Assembly: GCF_007830055.1 (NCBI RefSeq)
Contig: NZ_VLLE01000006.1
Coordinates: 372,001-436,000, forward strand
Direction: 5' to 3'
Source of the DNA: Lacibacter cauensis
GTDB lineage: Bacteria > Bacteroidota > Bacteroidia > Chitinophagales > Chitinophagaceae
Length of the DNA stretch: 64,000 nucleotides
Positions 15,085 through 24,101 of this stretch are shown here, piece by piece; within the stretch, counting starts at the first letter, position 1; every line of letters starts with the position of its first letter. The position numbers and the translations under genes were made by a program. The notes beneath the pieces are model-generated. The model searched no databases and was not told the DNA's origin. It saw nothing but the letters and a program-made list of their open reading frames with translations.

Positions 15085-17481
15085 ATGAGTACGAGTGTTC
15101 AACCAACCGTTCAATGCTATCACTGCGGTGAAGATTGTGTAACCGAAACCATTCAGCTGGCCGATAAAACGTTCTGCTGCCACGGTTGCAAAACCGTTTA
15201 CCAGGTGCTGAACCAGAGCGACCTGTGCAACTACTACGAACTCAACAAAAACCCCGGCACCACACAACGCATCACCGTCCGCAAAGACAAGTTCTCTTTC
15301 CTCGACGACGAAAAAATTCAACAGCAGATTGTATCCTTCCGCAACGAAGAGCAAACACATGTAACGTTTTATCTGCCGCAAATCCATTGCAGCTCCTGTT
15401 TGTGGCTGCTGGAAAACCTGCACCGGTTAAACAGTGATGTTGTTTCATCGAGAGTAAACTTTACCCGTAAGGAAGTTGAAATTGTGTTCAACCATAACCG
15501 CACTTCATTACGTACTGTTGCCGAGCTGTTAACCAGTATCGGTTACGAACCCTACATCAGCTTACAAAATCTGCAGCAGGCAAAACCACGCATCCAACGC
15601 AGTTTAATTTATCAACTCGGTGTGGCTGGTTTTTGTTTTGCCAACATCATGCTCATGAGCTTTCCCGAATACCTCGGACTCGAAGAAGCTGAAAAGAGCA
15701 TGCAGTACCTGTTTCGTTATTTCAATCTGATTTTATCGCTGCCTGTGCTGCTGTACAGCTCGCTTCCGTTTTACCAAAGTGCATGGGGCAGTTTAAAACA
15801 CAAGTACCTCAATATTGATGCGCCGATTGCATTGGCCATCATCATGACCTTTGGCCGCAGCTTATACGAAGTGCTGAGCAACACCGGTAGTGGCTATTTC
15901 GATTCCATGAGCGGCATTGTGTTCTTTATGCTGGTGGGTCGTGTGCTGCAGGAAAAAACCTATCAGCAACTTTCGTTCGAGCGGGATTACACTTCTTATT
16001 TTCCCATTGCAGTAACCGTTATCAAAGACAACAAAGAAACTCCTACTGCCTTGCCCGATATCAAAGTAGGCGATACCATTCTCATCCACAACGAAGAACT
16101 GATTCCGATTGATGGATTACTTACCAAAGGCAAAGCGTTGATCGATTATAGTTTTGTTACCGGCGAATCCTTACCTGTGCTGAAGGAAATGGGCGAACTG
16201 TTGTATGCAGGTGGAAAACAAACCGGCAGCAATATTGAATTGCTGGTAATGAAAGAAGTGGCGCAGAGCTATTTAACCCGTCTCTGGAACAACGATGATC
16301 AGCAAAAAACAGTCAAGGTTTCGTTTGTAGATGCGCTGAGCCGCTACTTTACCTGGATTGTTTTTGCACTGGCTGCAGCGGGTGCCTTGTACTGGAGCTT
16401 CTACGATGGAGGCCGTGCATGGAATGTGGTAACCACCATTTTAATTGTAGCTTGTCCTTGTGCATTGTTGCTAAGCAACAGTTTTACCAATGGCAATGTG
16501 TTACGCATACTCGGCAATAACAAATTCTACTTGCGTAATGCACAAACCATTGAAGAAATTGCCGATGCCAACCATATCGTATTCGATAAAACAGGTACGC
16601 TTACCACAACTGAAGCACAGGATATTTTATTTTCAGGCGAACCCTTCAGTGACGAGATAGCAGGCAGCATTGCTGCATTAGCTGCACAAAGCACACACCC
16701 GTTAAGTAAACTGCTGGCAAAAGAGTTTAAGCAAAACGGTGTGTTCGACGTAAAGCAATACAGGGAAACTACCGGCAAAGGCATCAGCGGTATTGTTAAC
16801 CAGCGCATCATTACTATGGGCTCTGCCGAATTTGTAACCGGCTATGCTTCGCAAAAATTTGAAGGCAGCATCGTGTATGTTTCGGTTGATGGCAGCCTGC
16901 TTGGCTACTTCAGCATACGCAATCATTATCGTACACACATTTTCGATCAGATAAATAAACTACGTAAGCAATACCGCATTTCCATTCTTTCGGGCGATAA
17001 TGAAAGCGAACGGTTAAACCTGCAGAAAGAATTGGGTATGGATGTGAAGTTGTTCTTTAACCAGCAACCACACGATAAACTCAACTATATCCGGGAGTTG
17101 CAGCAAAAAGGTCAGAAAGTGATTATGATTGGTGATGGCCTGAACGATGCCGGTGCCTTGAAACAAGCCGATGCGGGTATTGCCGTAACCGAAAGCACTA
17201 ACAATTTTACACCTGCCAGCGATGGTATATTGGAAGCTACACAACTCAGCCGGCTTACTGCTTATTTGAAGTTTACCAAAGCCAACAAACGTGTGGTATT
17301 GGCCAGCTTTGTACTTTCTATTTTGTACAATGTTATTGGTTTAAGCTTTGCGTTGAAAGGAGCTTTATCGCCCATGATCGCAGCTATTTTAATGCCTTCC
17401 AGCTCGCTCAGTATTATCTTGCTCACCTTCGGCGCTTCTTCGTTGTATGCTCGTTTGATTGGAATGGGAAGAAAGAAGTGA
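15085..17481 (+). CDS. ccoI: Copper-type P1B ATPase for cbb3 oxidase assembly (CcoI)
   Basis: This 798-residue heavy-metal P-type ATPase has an N-terminal treble-clef metal-binding domain (CYHCGEDC and CCHGCKTVYQ), then an HMA-like region with CSSCLWLLENL, eight membrane helices, the CPC metal-transport motif at 457-459, the phosphorylation loop DKTGTLT from D501, the HP motif THPLS and GDGLNDAGAL. This layout is that of CcoI/FixI, which delivers copper to the cbb3 oxidase. An upstream TTG (15073) would add four residues and overlaps the -7 element, so the ATG is preferred. The cbb3 genes follow after 270 nt. Confidence 0.93.
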   Translation: MSTSVQPTVQCYHCGEDCVTETIQLADKTFCCHGCKTVYQVLNQSDLCNYYELNKNPGTTQRITVRKDKFSFLDDEKIQQQIVSFRNEEQTHVTFYLPQIHCSSCLWLLENLHRLNSDVVSSRVNFTRKEVEIVFNHNRTSLRTVAELLTSIGYEPYISLQNLQQAKPRIQRSLIYQLGVAGFCFANIMLMSFPEYLGLEEAEKSMQYLFRYFNLILSLPVLLYSSLPFYQSAWGSLKHKYLNIDAPIALAIIMTFGRSLYEVLSNTGSGYFDSMSGIVFFMLVGRVLQEKTYQQLSFERDYTSYFPIAVTVIKDNKETPTALPDIKVGDTILIHNEELIPIDGLLTKGKALIDYSFVTGESLPVLKEMGELLYAGGKQTGSNIELLVMKEVAQSYLTRLWNNDDQQKTVKVSFVDALSRYFTWIVFALAAAGALYWSFYDGGRAWNVVTTILIVACPCALLLSNSFTNGNVLRILGNNKFYLRNAQTIEEIADANHIVFDKTGTLTTTEAQDILFSGEPFSDEIAGSIAALAAQSTHPLSKLLAKEFKQNGVFDVKQYRETTGKGISGIVNQRIITMGSAEFVTGYASQKFEGSIVYVSVDGSLLGYFSIRNHYRTHIFDQINKLRKQYRISILSGDNESERLNLQKELGMDVKLFFNQQPHDKLNYIRELQQKGQKVIMIGDGLNDAGALKQADAGIAVTESTNNFTPASDGILEATQLSRLTAYLKFTKANKRVVLASFVLSILYNVIGLSFALKGALSPMIAAILMPSSSLSIILLTFGASSLYARLIGMGRKK

Positions 17482-17555
17482 TGAGTGAGTGGTGGTGAGT
17501 GGTGGTGAGTGGTGGTGAGTGGTGGTGAGTGGTGAATAGTGAATAGTGAATAGGG
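17481..17555 (+). repeat. Tandem decamer repeat GGTGGTGAGT with GTGAATA tail
   Basis: Four perfect copies of GGTGGTGAGT at 17491-17530 directly follow the ccoI stop. Then come GGTGAATAGT and GAATAGTGAATAG. The copies are identical, so the array is recent or prone to slippage. It is not a CRISPR: there are no spacers. GTGAATA-type runs recur at about 55746-55775 and 55828-55856. Confidence 0.85.
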
Positions 17556-17647
17556 AGTATCTGCACTTTCGGTCTTCTAACTTCTGGTCTCGAATCTTTC
17601 AGACTTTCCGTCTTCCGGTCTTCCCACCTTCCATTTTAAATTTTTCC

Positions 17648-17732
17648 TGACCATGATCACCGGAGTTTGACAAGAGTCAATGATTTATCTGATTTGCGTC
17701 ATCTCTCACTACGTACCCTCCCGATAGTTTTA
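17648..17732 (+). promoter_or_regulatory. Triple CRP/FNR-like box promoter of the cbb3 oxidase operon
   Basis: Three boxes are present: TGACCATGATCA (17648-17659), TGACAAGAGTCA (17668-17679, in the perfect palindrome TTGACAAGAGTCAA) and TGATTTGCGTCA (17690-17701). The last two are 22 bp apart, the first two 20 bp. The -7-like TAGTTTTA starts at 17725, 29.5 bp from the last centre; TAGTTTTAC is identical to the DUF2892 promoter element. The leader before ccoS is about 15 nt. Confidence 0.8.
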
Positions 17733-17751
17733 CAGCCGAAAATAATCTTTT

Positions 17752-17940
17752 ATGAGTGTCATCTTCCTGTTGCTTATCGCCAGCGTATCTGTGGCTGCCC
17801 TTTTTTTGGGAGCATTTTTGTGGAGTGTGAAAAGTGGTCAGTACGACGATGAAACATCTCCACCTATGCGTATGCTGTTCGATCCGCCGCCGCCTTCTTC
17901 CTCCGGCACTTCAAGCGAAACCAATTCAACCCAACAATAA
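17752..17940 (+). CDS. ccoS: CcoS, cbb3 oxidase maturation protein
   Basis: A 62-residue protein with one N-terminal membrane helix (about 2-25) followed by FLWSVKSGQYDDETSPPMRMLFD. The GQYDD motif is diagnostic of CcoS, needed for cofactor insertion into the cbb3 catalytic subunit. The C-terminal tail is proline- and serine-rich. It is the first gene of the ccoS-NO-Q-P-G-H operon, 20 nt before ccoNO, behind the triple-box promoter. Confidence 0.93.
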   Translation: MSVIFLLLIASVSVAALFLGAFLWSVKSGQYDDETSPPMRMLFDPPPPSSSGTSSETNSTQQ

Positions 17941-17960
17941 ACAACAGACAAATTGAAATT

Positions 17961-20093
17961 ATGCAAACCGAAAAGTTTTATTACGACAACAAGATTGTAA
18001 AATACTTTGCCAATGCCACAGCGCTTTGGGGAGTAGTAGGTATGATTGTAGGTTTGTGGGTTGCCATCCAGTTTTATTTACCTGCTTCATCGCTCGATTA
18101 TGCAGGTACAACGTTTGGCCGCCTTCGTCCCATTCACACCAATGCCGTCATCTTTGCTTTTGTTGGCAACTGCATGTTTACCGGCATTTATTATTCGTTG
18201 CAGCGTCTTTGTAAATCAAGGATGTTCAGCGATACCTTAAGCTGGATCCATTTCTGGGGCTGGCAATCCATTATTGTTGCAGCTGCACTTACCTTATTCT
18301 TCGGTTTTACAACCGGTAAAGAATATGCAGAACTGGAATGGCCCATCGACATCATGATCACACTCATTTGGGTGGTGTTTGGTGTTAACATGTTTGGTAC
18401 CATCTTCAAAAGAAGAGAAAGTCACCTGTATGTTGCCATCTGGTTTTACATTGCTACCTGGATCACCGTTGCAATGTTGCACATTGTTAACTCGTTCGAA
18501 ATGCCCGTATCGCTGTTTAAAAGTTACAGCTGGTATGCAGGTGTGCAGGATGCGTTGGTACAATGGTGGTATGGTCACAATGCCGTTGCTTTCTTCTTAA
18601 CTACTCCTATTCTCGGTTTAATGTATTACTTCCTGCCAAAAGCAGCGAACCGTCCTGTTTATTCGTATCGTTTATCCATCATTCACTTCTGGGCACTCAT
18701 TTTCATTTACATCTGGGCTGGCCCGCACCACTTATTATATACAGCGTTACCCGATTGGGCACAATCGCTGGGTGTGGTGTTTAGTGTAATGTTGATTGCA
18801 CCAAGTTGGGGTGGTATGTTGAATGGTTTGTTTACACTGCGTGGTGCGTGGGATAAAGTGCGTGAAGAACCGGTGTTGAAATTTTTTGTAGTAGCTGTTA
18901 CCTGTTATGGTATGAGCACGTTTGAAGGACCGATGTTGAGTTTGAAAAGTGTAAATGCTATTGCACACTTTACCGATTGGATTATCGGGCACGTACACAT
19001 TGGTGGTTTAGGCTGGAATGGTTTTATGGCCTTTGGTATGCTGTACTGGCTGGTACCAAAAATGTGGGGCACTACTTTGTATTCAAAGAAACTTGCAACC
19101 AACCACTTCTGGTTGGGTACAATCGGTATCGTTATTTATGCTATTCCTTTATACTGGGCAGGTTTTGCACAAGCCGAAATGTGGAAGACGTTTACCGAAT
19201 CAGGTCAGTTAAAATTCCAGTTCCTGGAAACTGTTACCAACATCATACCCATGTACATTACACGTAGTGTAGGTGGTACACTGTACCTCATTGGCGCATT
19301 TATGATGGTGTATAATTTAATTAAAACAGCGAAGCAAGGTACGTTCATTGCAAATGAAGAAGCAGAAGCTGCTCCACTTGCCAAACACGAATCGCATGTA
19401 AAAGAATACTGGCACCGCTGGATTGAAAGAAAGCCTGCCACCTTATTAGTGTTCAGTTTAATTGTTGTAGCAATTGGTGGTATACTTGAAATTGTACCTA
19501 CATTCCTTATTAAATCGAACGTACCAACAATTACAAGCGTTAAGCCGTACACTCCGCTGGAACTGCAGGGTCGTGATATTTACATCCGTGAAGGTTGTTA
19601 TACCTGTCACTCACAAATGATCCGTCCGTTCCGTGATGAGGTTGCACGTTACGGCGAGTATTCAAAAGCAGGTGAATTTATTTACGATCATCCATTCCAA
19701 TGGGGCAGTAAACGTACAGGTCCGGATCTGGCACGTGAAGGTGGAAAATATCCCGACAGCTGGCATTACAACCACATGATGGACCCCCGCAGTATGTCGC
19801 CCGGTTCTATTATGCCAAACTATCCCTGGTTATTAGATAACGATCTGGATACGGCATCAACACCTGCAAAAATCAGGGCGATGCAAAAGCTGGGTGTTCC
19901 TTACGCAGAAGGTTTCGATGCAAAAGCAAACAAAGATTTAATGACACAGGCCAATGGTATCCGCATCAGTTTAAAGATGGATAAAATTGAAACGCCTGCC
20001 AACAAGGAAATCATCGCATTGATTGCTTACCTGCAGCGTTTGGGCAAGGATATTAAAGCAGAAAAGAAAACAGAAACTGCTGCCTCTAATTAA
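17961..20093 (+). CDS. ccoNO: Fused CcoN-CcoO, cbb3 cytochrome oxidase catalytic and haem-c subunits
   Basis: This 710-residue fusion has CcoN at about 1-480: twelve or more membrane helices with the haem and copper histidine segments THAVIFAFVGNCM-like (about 53), QWWYGHNAVAFFLT and HFTDWIIGHVHIG. A linker and one helix precede the CcoO part (about 500-710), which has one c-type haem site C546-YT-C549-H550 followed by SQMIRPF. Separate genes are usual in Proteobacteria; the fusion is common in Bacteroidota. It reduces oxygen to water with high affinity and pumps protons, for growth at low oxygen. Confidence 0.95.
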   Translation: MQTEKFYYDNKIVKYFANATALWGVVGMIVGLWVAIQFYLPASSLDYAGTTFGRLRPIHTNAVIFAFVGNCMFTGIYYSLQRLCKSRMFSDTLSWIHFWGWQSIIVAAALTLFFGFTTGKEYAELEWPIDIMITLIWVVFGVNMFGTIFKRRESHLYVAIWFYIATWITVAMLHIVNSFEMPVSLFKSYSWYAGVQDALVQWWYGHNAVAFFLTTPILGLMYYFLPKAANRPVYSYRLSIIHFWALIFIYIWAGPHHLLYTALPDWAQSLGVVFSVMLIAPSWGGMLNGLFTLRGAWDKVREEPVLKFFVVAVTCYGMSTFEGPMLSLKSVNAIAHFTDWIIGHVHIGGLGWNGFMAFGMLYWLVPKMWGTTLYSKKLATNHFWLGTIGIVIYAIPLYWAGFAQAEMWKTFTESGQLKFQFLETVTNIIPMYITRSVGGTLYLIGAFMMVYNLIKTAKQGTFIANEEAEAAPLAKHESHVKEYWHRWIERKPATLLVFSLIVVAIGGILEIVPTFLIKSNVPTITSVKPYTPLELQGRDIYIREGCYTCHSQMIRPFRDEVARYGEYSKAGEFIYDHPFQWGSKRTGPDLAREGGKYPDSWHYNHMMDPRSMSPGSIMPNYPWLLDNDLDTASTPAKIRAMQKLGVPYAEGFDAKANKDLMTQANGIRISLKMDKIETPANKEIIALIAYLQRLGKDIKAEKKTETAASN

Positions 20094-20099
20094 TCAACC

Positions 20100-20123
20100 G
20101 GAGCGGAACCCCGGTTCCGCTCC
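20100..20123 (+). other. Intercistronic hairpin between ccoNO and ccoQ
   Basis: A perfect 10-bp GC-rich stem GGAGCGGAAC / GTTCCGCTCC with a CCCG loop lies 6 nt after the ccoNO stop. No U-tract follows (TTAAAAT), so it is more likely an mRNA-stabilising or attenuating structure than a full terminator. It could set ccoNO mRNA above ccoP/ccoG mRNA (inference). Confidence 0.7.
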
Positions 20124-20137
20124 TTAAAATATCTGTC

Positions 20138-20296
20138 ATGAAATTTATACACTACCTCGAAAAGATCAGCAACGTAAGCATATATGGCTTAAGCTCGTTT
20201 CTCATCTTCTTCATCTTCTTCTGCGCTGTTTTCATTTATGTTATCAGTGCAAAGAAGAGTGATATGAATGAACAAAGTCGTATTCCATTGGACTAA
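20138..20296 (+). CDS. CcoQ-like small membrane subunit
   Basis: A short 52-residue frame, MKFIHYLEKISNVSIYGL... ending SRIPLD, with one membrane helix (about 18-41, rich in Phe/Ile) and a charged C-terminus with KKSDMNEQ. Position between ccoNO and ccoP, size and topology match CcoQ (FixQ), which stabilises the cbb3 complex. Sequence similarity of CcoQ proteins is weak, so the name rests on context. It starts 44 nt after ccoNO and ends 18 nt before ccoP. Confidence 0.75.
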   Translation: MKFIHYLEKISNVSIYGLSSFLIFFIFFCAVFIYVISAKKSDMNEQSRIPLD

Positions 20297-20314
20297 CTTT
20301 TAAAACAACGAACC

Positions 20315-21493
20315 ATGTTCACATACAAAAAACATTTTCTTTCATCGTTCTTACGCAAATTGTACATAGCTGCACCGCTGTTATTGCTGGGTACAGCAGC
20401 AACGGCACAGCAAACAGGAGGAGCACCCGCCCCTTCCATCTGGGATAATGCACTGGCGTTAACCATGCTCATCATCAGCCTGGTATTATTGCTGGTAATT
20501 GCATTACTCGCCAACGTGGTATTAGGTACTGCCAAACTTCATTTCGATAAACAAAAGAAAAGTGACAGTGCAACAAAAATTGTTGCTGTACTGCTTTTGT
20601 TTTTAGCACCTTCTCTGCTGCATGCACAGGATGCAGCAACCGATGCAGCTGCTGCAGCACCATCATCCATTGGTGGTTTAACACCGCTTACCTTTTGGGT
20701 ACTGGCAGGTGTGATTGCAGTTGAGTTGCTGGTTATTCTTGTAATGGGATTGTTTGTAAAACGTTTCCTTGCAAAAGAAAAAATTGCCATTGCTGCCGAA
20801 GCAGGTATTGCTGCTGAAGCAAAACCATCGGGCTTTAAAGTGTGGTGGGATAAGCTCAACAGCTTTAAACCAATGGAAAAAGAAGCAGACATCGATCTTG
20901 GTCACAACTACGATGGTATCCGTGAACTGGATAACCGTTTACCCCCATGGTGGTTGTATGGCTTTTATGTAACCATCATTATTGGTGCAATTTATTTATG
21001 GCGTTACCACATTTCTGAAACAGCTCCGTTGAGCAAACAGGAATTTGAAATTGCCATGAAAAAAGCGGATGAAGAAAAAGCCGCTTACCTCGCAAAATCG
21101 GCAAACAACGTTGACGAAAACACCGTTACAATTTTAAAAGAACCTGCTGCACTCGATGCGGGCAAAGCAACCTTTGTACAAATGTGTGCAGCCTGCCACG
21201 GTAAAGCCGGCGAAGGTGGTGTTGGACCCAATCTTACAGACGATTACTGGATCCATGGCGGCAGTATTAAAGATGTATTTAAAACCATTAAATACGGCTG
21301 GCCCGAAAAAGGGATGAAAGCATGGCAGGATGATTTTTCACCTGTACAGATTGCGCAGATCGCCAGCTATATTAAATCCCTGCACGGCACTAACCCTCCA
21401 AATGCAAAAGAAAAACAAGGCGATTTGTATAAAGAAGATGGTGCAGCACCTGCAGCAGACAGTACTGCAAAAAAAGATGTAGTTATTAAGTGA
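20315..21493 (+). CDS. ccoP: CcoP-type cytochrome c subunit of cbb3 oxidase
   Basis: A 392-residue protein with one c-type haem site C291-AA-C294-H295 (MCAACHGKAGEGG) in its C-terminal cytochrome domain. A CcoP membrane segment (RLPPWWLYGFYVTIIIGAIYLW) sits at about 212-230. Proteobacterial CcoP has two haems; one is usual in Bacteroidota. The first 155 residues are odd: a signal-like segment plus helix (15-32, 46-69) is repeated as a second signal-like segment plus helix (89-105 ending LLHAQD, 124-149). It accepts electrons from periplasmic donors and passes them to CcoNO. Confidence 0.9.
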   Translation: MFTYKKHFLSSFLRKLYIAAPLLLLGTAATAQQTGGAPAPSIWDNALALTMLIISLVLLLVIALLANVVLGTAKLHFDKQKKSDSATKIVAVLLLFLAPSLLHAQDAATDAAAAAPSSIGGLTPLTFWVLAGVIAVELLVILVMGLFVKRFLAKEKIAIAAEAGIAAEAKPSGFKVWWDKLNSFKPMEKEADIDLGHNYDGIRELDNRLPPWWLYGFYVTIIIGAIYLWRYHISETAPLSKQEFEIAMKKADEEKAAYLAKSANNVDENTVTILKEPAALDAGKATFVQMCAACHGKAGEGGVGPNLTDDYWIHGGSIKDVFKTIKYGWPEKGMKAWQDDFSPVQIAQIASYIKSLHGTNPPNAKEKQGDLYKEDGAAPAADSTAKKDVVIK

Positions 21494-21511
21494 TGTTGAA
21501 TTGATGATACT

Positions 21512-22930
21512 ATGAACAACGAAGAAAATATACAACAGGAACAAAAAAAGGAATCTTTCCGTGACCGGATTGCAACAGTTGATGCACAGGGAAAACGCAA
21601 ATGGATCTTTGCGCAAAAACCGAAAGGAAAGTTTTACAATATCCGCACATATGTAAGCTTTTTCTTCTTCCTCATTTTTGTAACCCTTCCGTTTATTCAC
21701 GTAAACGGAAGGCCCCTGTTTATGTTTAATATACCGCAGGCGAAATTCATCATCTTCGGTAAAGTGTTCTGGCCGCAGGACTTTTTCATCTTCGGTATTA
21801 TCATGATCACGTTTATCGTGTTCATTGTATTGTTTACAGCAGCATTCGGTCGATTGTTCTGCGGTTGGGTTTGTCCGCAAACCATTTTTATGGAAATGCT
21901 GTTCCGCAAACTGGAATATGCCATTGAAGGCGATGCAGCCAAACAAAAACTGATGGCTGCGGGCCCTTGGACCAGCGAAAAAATTGCACGCAAGGCTACC
22001 AAGCACATTGTGTTTTACCTGTTGGCATTCATTATTGCCAACTTTTTCCTGGCATATATTATTGGTGTAAAAGAGTTGTGGGCCATGATGCATCATCCGG
22101 CCGACAATGTGGGCAACATTGCCGCATTGATGGTTTTCTCTGCTGTATTTTATGCGGTGTATGCGTTCTTTCGTGAACAGGCTTGTACCGTTGTTTGTCC
22201 TTATGGCCGTTTACAAGGTGTGTTGCTCGATAAAAACTCCATGATTGTTGCTTACGATTACAAACGTGGCGAAGAGCGCAAAAAAATTAACAAGAGTGAA
22301 GAACGCACAGCAGGCGATTGTATCGACTGTCATCAATGCGTGAAAGTTTGTCCTACCGGTATCGATATCCGCAACGGTACACAAATGGAATGTGTAGGTT
22401 GTACAGCCTGCATCGATGCCTGCGATCATATGATGGAAAGTGTAGGCTTTAAAAAAGGATTGATTCGTTATGCCAGCGAAAACGGTATTGCCAATCATGA
22501 AAAGCTGCACTACACACGCCGTATGAAAATGTATACCGGCTTGTTGATTGTTTTAACCGGCTTACTGACTACTCTCCTGCTTTCGCAGAAAGATGTAAAA
22601 GCAACCGTAATGCGTACACCAGGGTTATTGTTCCAGGAAAAAGGAACAGACAGTATTTCAAACCTGTACAACATTAAGATCGTTAACAAAACCATGAACG
22701 ATATTCCGTTAACTGTTAAGCTTGAAGACCACAACGGAACAATTCAACAGGTAGGTAATACCATTCATGTAAAGAAAGAAGGACAAGGTGCAGGATCATT
22801 CTTCATCATCCTTCCCAAGGAGCAAATTAAACAACGTAAAACAGTAGTACATGTAAGCTTGTACGAAGGCGATAAAAAAATCACCACTGTGAAAACAAAT
22901 TTTCTCGGACCCATTTCATCAACCAATTAA
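21512..22930 (+). CDS. ccoG: CcoG, cbb3 oxidase assembly iron-sulfur protein
   Basis: This 472-residue membrane protein has the CcoG/RdxA layout: five membrane helices, CGWVCPQT and CTVVCPYGR motifs, a double 4Fe-4S ferredoxin domain (CIDCHQCVKVCP and CVGCTACIDACD) and a C-terminal Ig-like FixG_C domain from about 365. CcoG reduces copper(II) to copper(I) for cbb3 assembly (family knowledge). It starts 18 nt after ccoP and ends 11 nt before ccoH. Confidence 0.94.
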   Translation: MNNEENIQQEQKKESFRDRIATVDAQGKRKWIFAQKPKGKFYNIRTYVSFFFFLIFVTLPFIHVNGRPLFMFNIPQAKFIIFGKVFWPQDFFIFGIIMITFIVFIVLFTAAFGRLFCGWVCPQTIFMEMLFRKLEYAIEGDAAKQKLMAAGPWTSEKIARKATKHIVFYLLAFIIANFFLAYIIGVKELWAMMHHPADNVGNIAALMVFSAVFYAVYAFFREQACTVVCPYGRLQGVLLDKNSMIVAYDYKRGEERKKINKSEERTAGDCIDCHQCVKVCPTGIDIRNGTQMECVGCTACIDACDHMMESVGFKKGLIRYASENGIANHEKLHYTRRMKMYTGLLIVLTGLLTTLLLSQKDVKATVMRTPGLLFQEKGTDSISNLYNIKIVNKTMNDIPLTVKLEDHNGTIQQVGNTIHVKKEGQGAGSFFIILPKEQIKQRKTVVHVSLYEGDKKITTVKTNFLGPISSTN

Positions 22931-22941
22931 AACAATGCACT

Positions 22942-23385
22942 ATGACACTTAACTGGGGACATAAAGTAACACTGGGCTTTAGTGCTTTTGTACTATTCAT
23001 GTTTTTTATGGTGTACAAAAGCGTGCATACCGATTTTCAACTGGTATCGAAAGAATATTACAAAGATGAGCTTGCCTATCAGCAGGTAATTGATGGCACC
23101 AATCGTGCCAACGCATTAAGTACAACAGTAAGTGTGGCACAAAGCAACGAAGCCATTACCATTCAGCTGCCCGAAGAAATGAAAGGCAAAAAAATAAGCG
23201 GTAACATCTGGCTTTACTGTCCAACCAATGACAAGCTGGATCAGCGGTTAACCTTTACCGCCGATGCAGCTGCCCGCTACCAGCTAAACAGGAAAAGTGT
23301 TGCAGCGGGCAACTATGTAGTTAAAATTAACTGGACAGCAGATGGTACTGCATTTTACAACGAACAACCTTTTACAGTAAAATGA
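22942..23385 (+). CDS. ccoH: CcoH / FixH family protein
   Basis: A 147-residue protein with one N-terminal membrane helix (about 8-28) and a periplasmic beta-sandwich. YYKDELAYQQVIDGTNRA after the helix is the typical FixH motif. It is needed for stable cbb3 assembly with CcoI and CcoG. Its stop overlaps the start of the TauE/SafE gene (ATGA), indicating coupled translation. Confidence 0.9.
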   Translation: MTLNWGHKVTLGFSAFVLFMFFMVYKSVHTDFQLVSKEYYKDELAYQQVIDGTNRANALSTTVSVAQSNEAITIQLPEEMKGKKISGNIWLYCPTNDKLDQRLTFTADAAARYQLNRKSVAAGNYVVKINWTADGTAFYNEQPFTVK

Positions 23386-24089
23386 TGCTCGAAGCAATAA
23401 CAGGAGGTTTGCTGCTGGGCGCATTCAGCAGTTTGCATTGCATAGGCATGTGCGGACCGCTGGCTCTTGCGTTACCGGTACAGCATTTACCTGTTTGGCA
23501 GCAACGTTTTGCAGCCATTATGCATAACCTTGGCCGTATTGTTACGTACGCATTGTTTGGTTTATTATTTGGCTTTGCAGGACGTGGTTTGCAACTGGCC
23601 GGTTTTCAGCAGTGGCTATCCATCATCAGCGGTGCAGTTATTTTATTTTTTATCGTGAACTACTACCTGTTACGTAAAAGCTGGCAACCTGCATTTACAG
23701 TAAAACTAAATCAAGCCGTACAGCAACTGATGATTCGCCTGCTGAATAATAAAACCGCTAAAACCTATTTACTGTTTGGCATGGTCAACGGATTACTTCC
23801 TTGTGGTATGGTGTACGTTGCGCTTGCAGCGGCACTCAATTTCCGGGAAGTAGAAAACAGTGTTGTGTTCATGAGCAGCTTCGGAGCAGGTACTGTACCG
23901 TTATTATTACTGTTAACGGTGTTGGGGCACAGCGTTTCATTTTCGTTACGCAGTAAGATAAGAAAAGCCGTTCCGTACATTATGACGGTTATGGCTGTAC
24001 TGTTGATTTTACGTGGTTTAAACCTGGGTATTCCGTTTATAAGTCCTGTTTTGGCAGGCGCAACAGCTGCTCCGGTACAATGTCATTAA
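23382..24089 (+). CDS. Sulfite exporter TauE/SafE-like membrane protein (COG2836)
   Basis: A 235-residue membrane protein with about six helices. FSSLHCIGMCGPLALALP near the N-terminus and GMVNGLLPCGMVYVAL in the middle are the paired Cys motifs of the COG2836 branch, which is regularly encoded with cbb3 and copper ATPase genes. A role in copper or thiol handling during oxidase assembly is suggested; sulfite export is unproven for this branch. It is the last gene of the cco operon. Confidence 0.87.
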   Translation: MMLEAITGGLLLGAFSSLHCIGMCGPLALALPVQHLPVWQQRFAAIMHNLGRIVTYALFGLLFGFAGRGLQLAGFQQWLSIISGAVILFFIVNYYLLRKSWQPAFTVKLNQAVQQLMIRLLNNKTAKTYLLFGMVNGLLPCGMVYVALAAALNFREVENSVVFMSSFGAGTVPLLLLLTVLGHSVSFSLRSKIRKAVPYIMTVMAVLLILRGLNLGIPFISPVLAGATAAPVQCH

Positions 24090-24101
24090 AAAAGGTACAA
24101 G

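Noticed and set aside
17481-17555. CRISPR-like array
   Set aside because: Direct decamers without spacers and no cas genes nearby.
21338-22096. A 252-codon reverse frame across ccoP and ccoG
   Set aside because: It spans two certain genes on the other strand and shows no domain.
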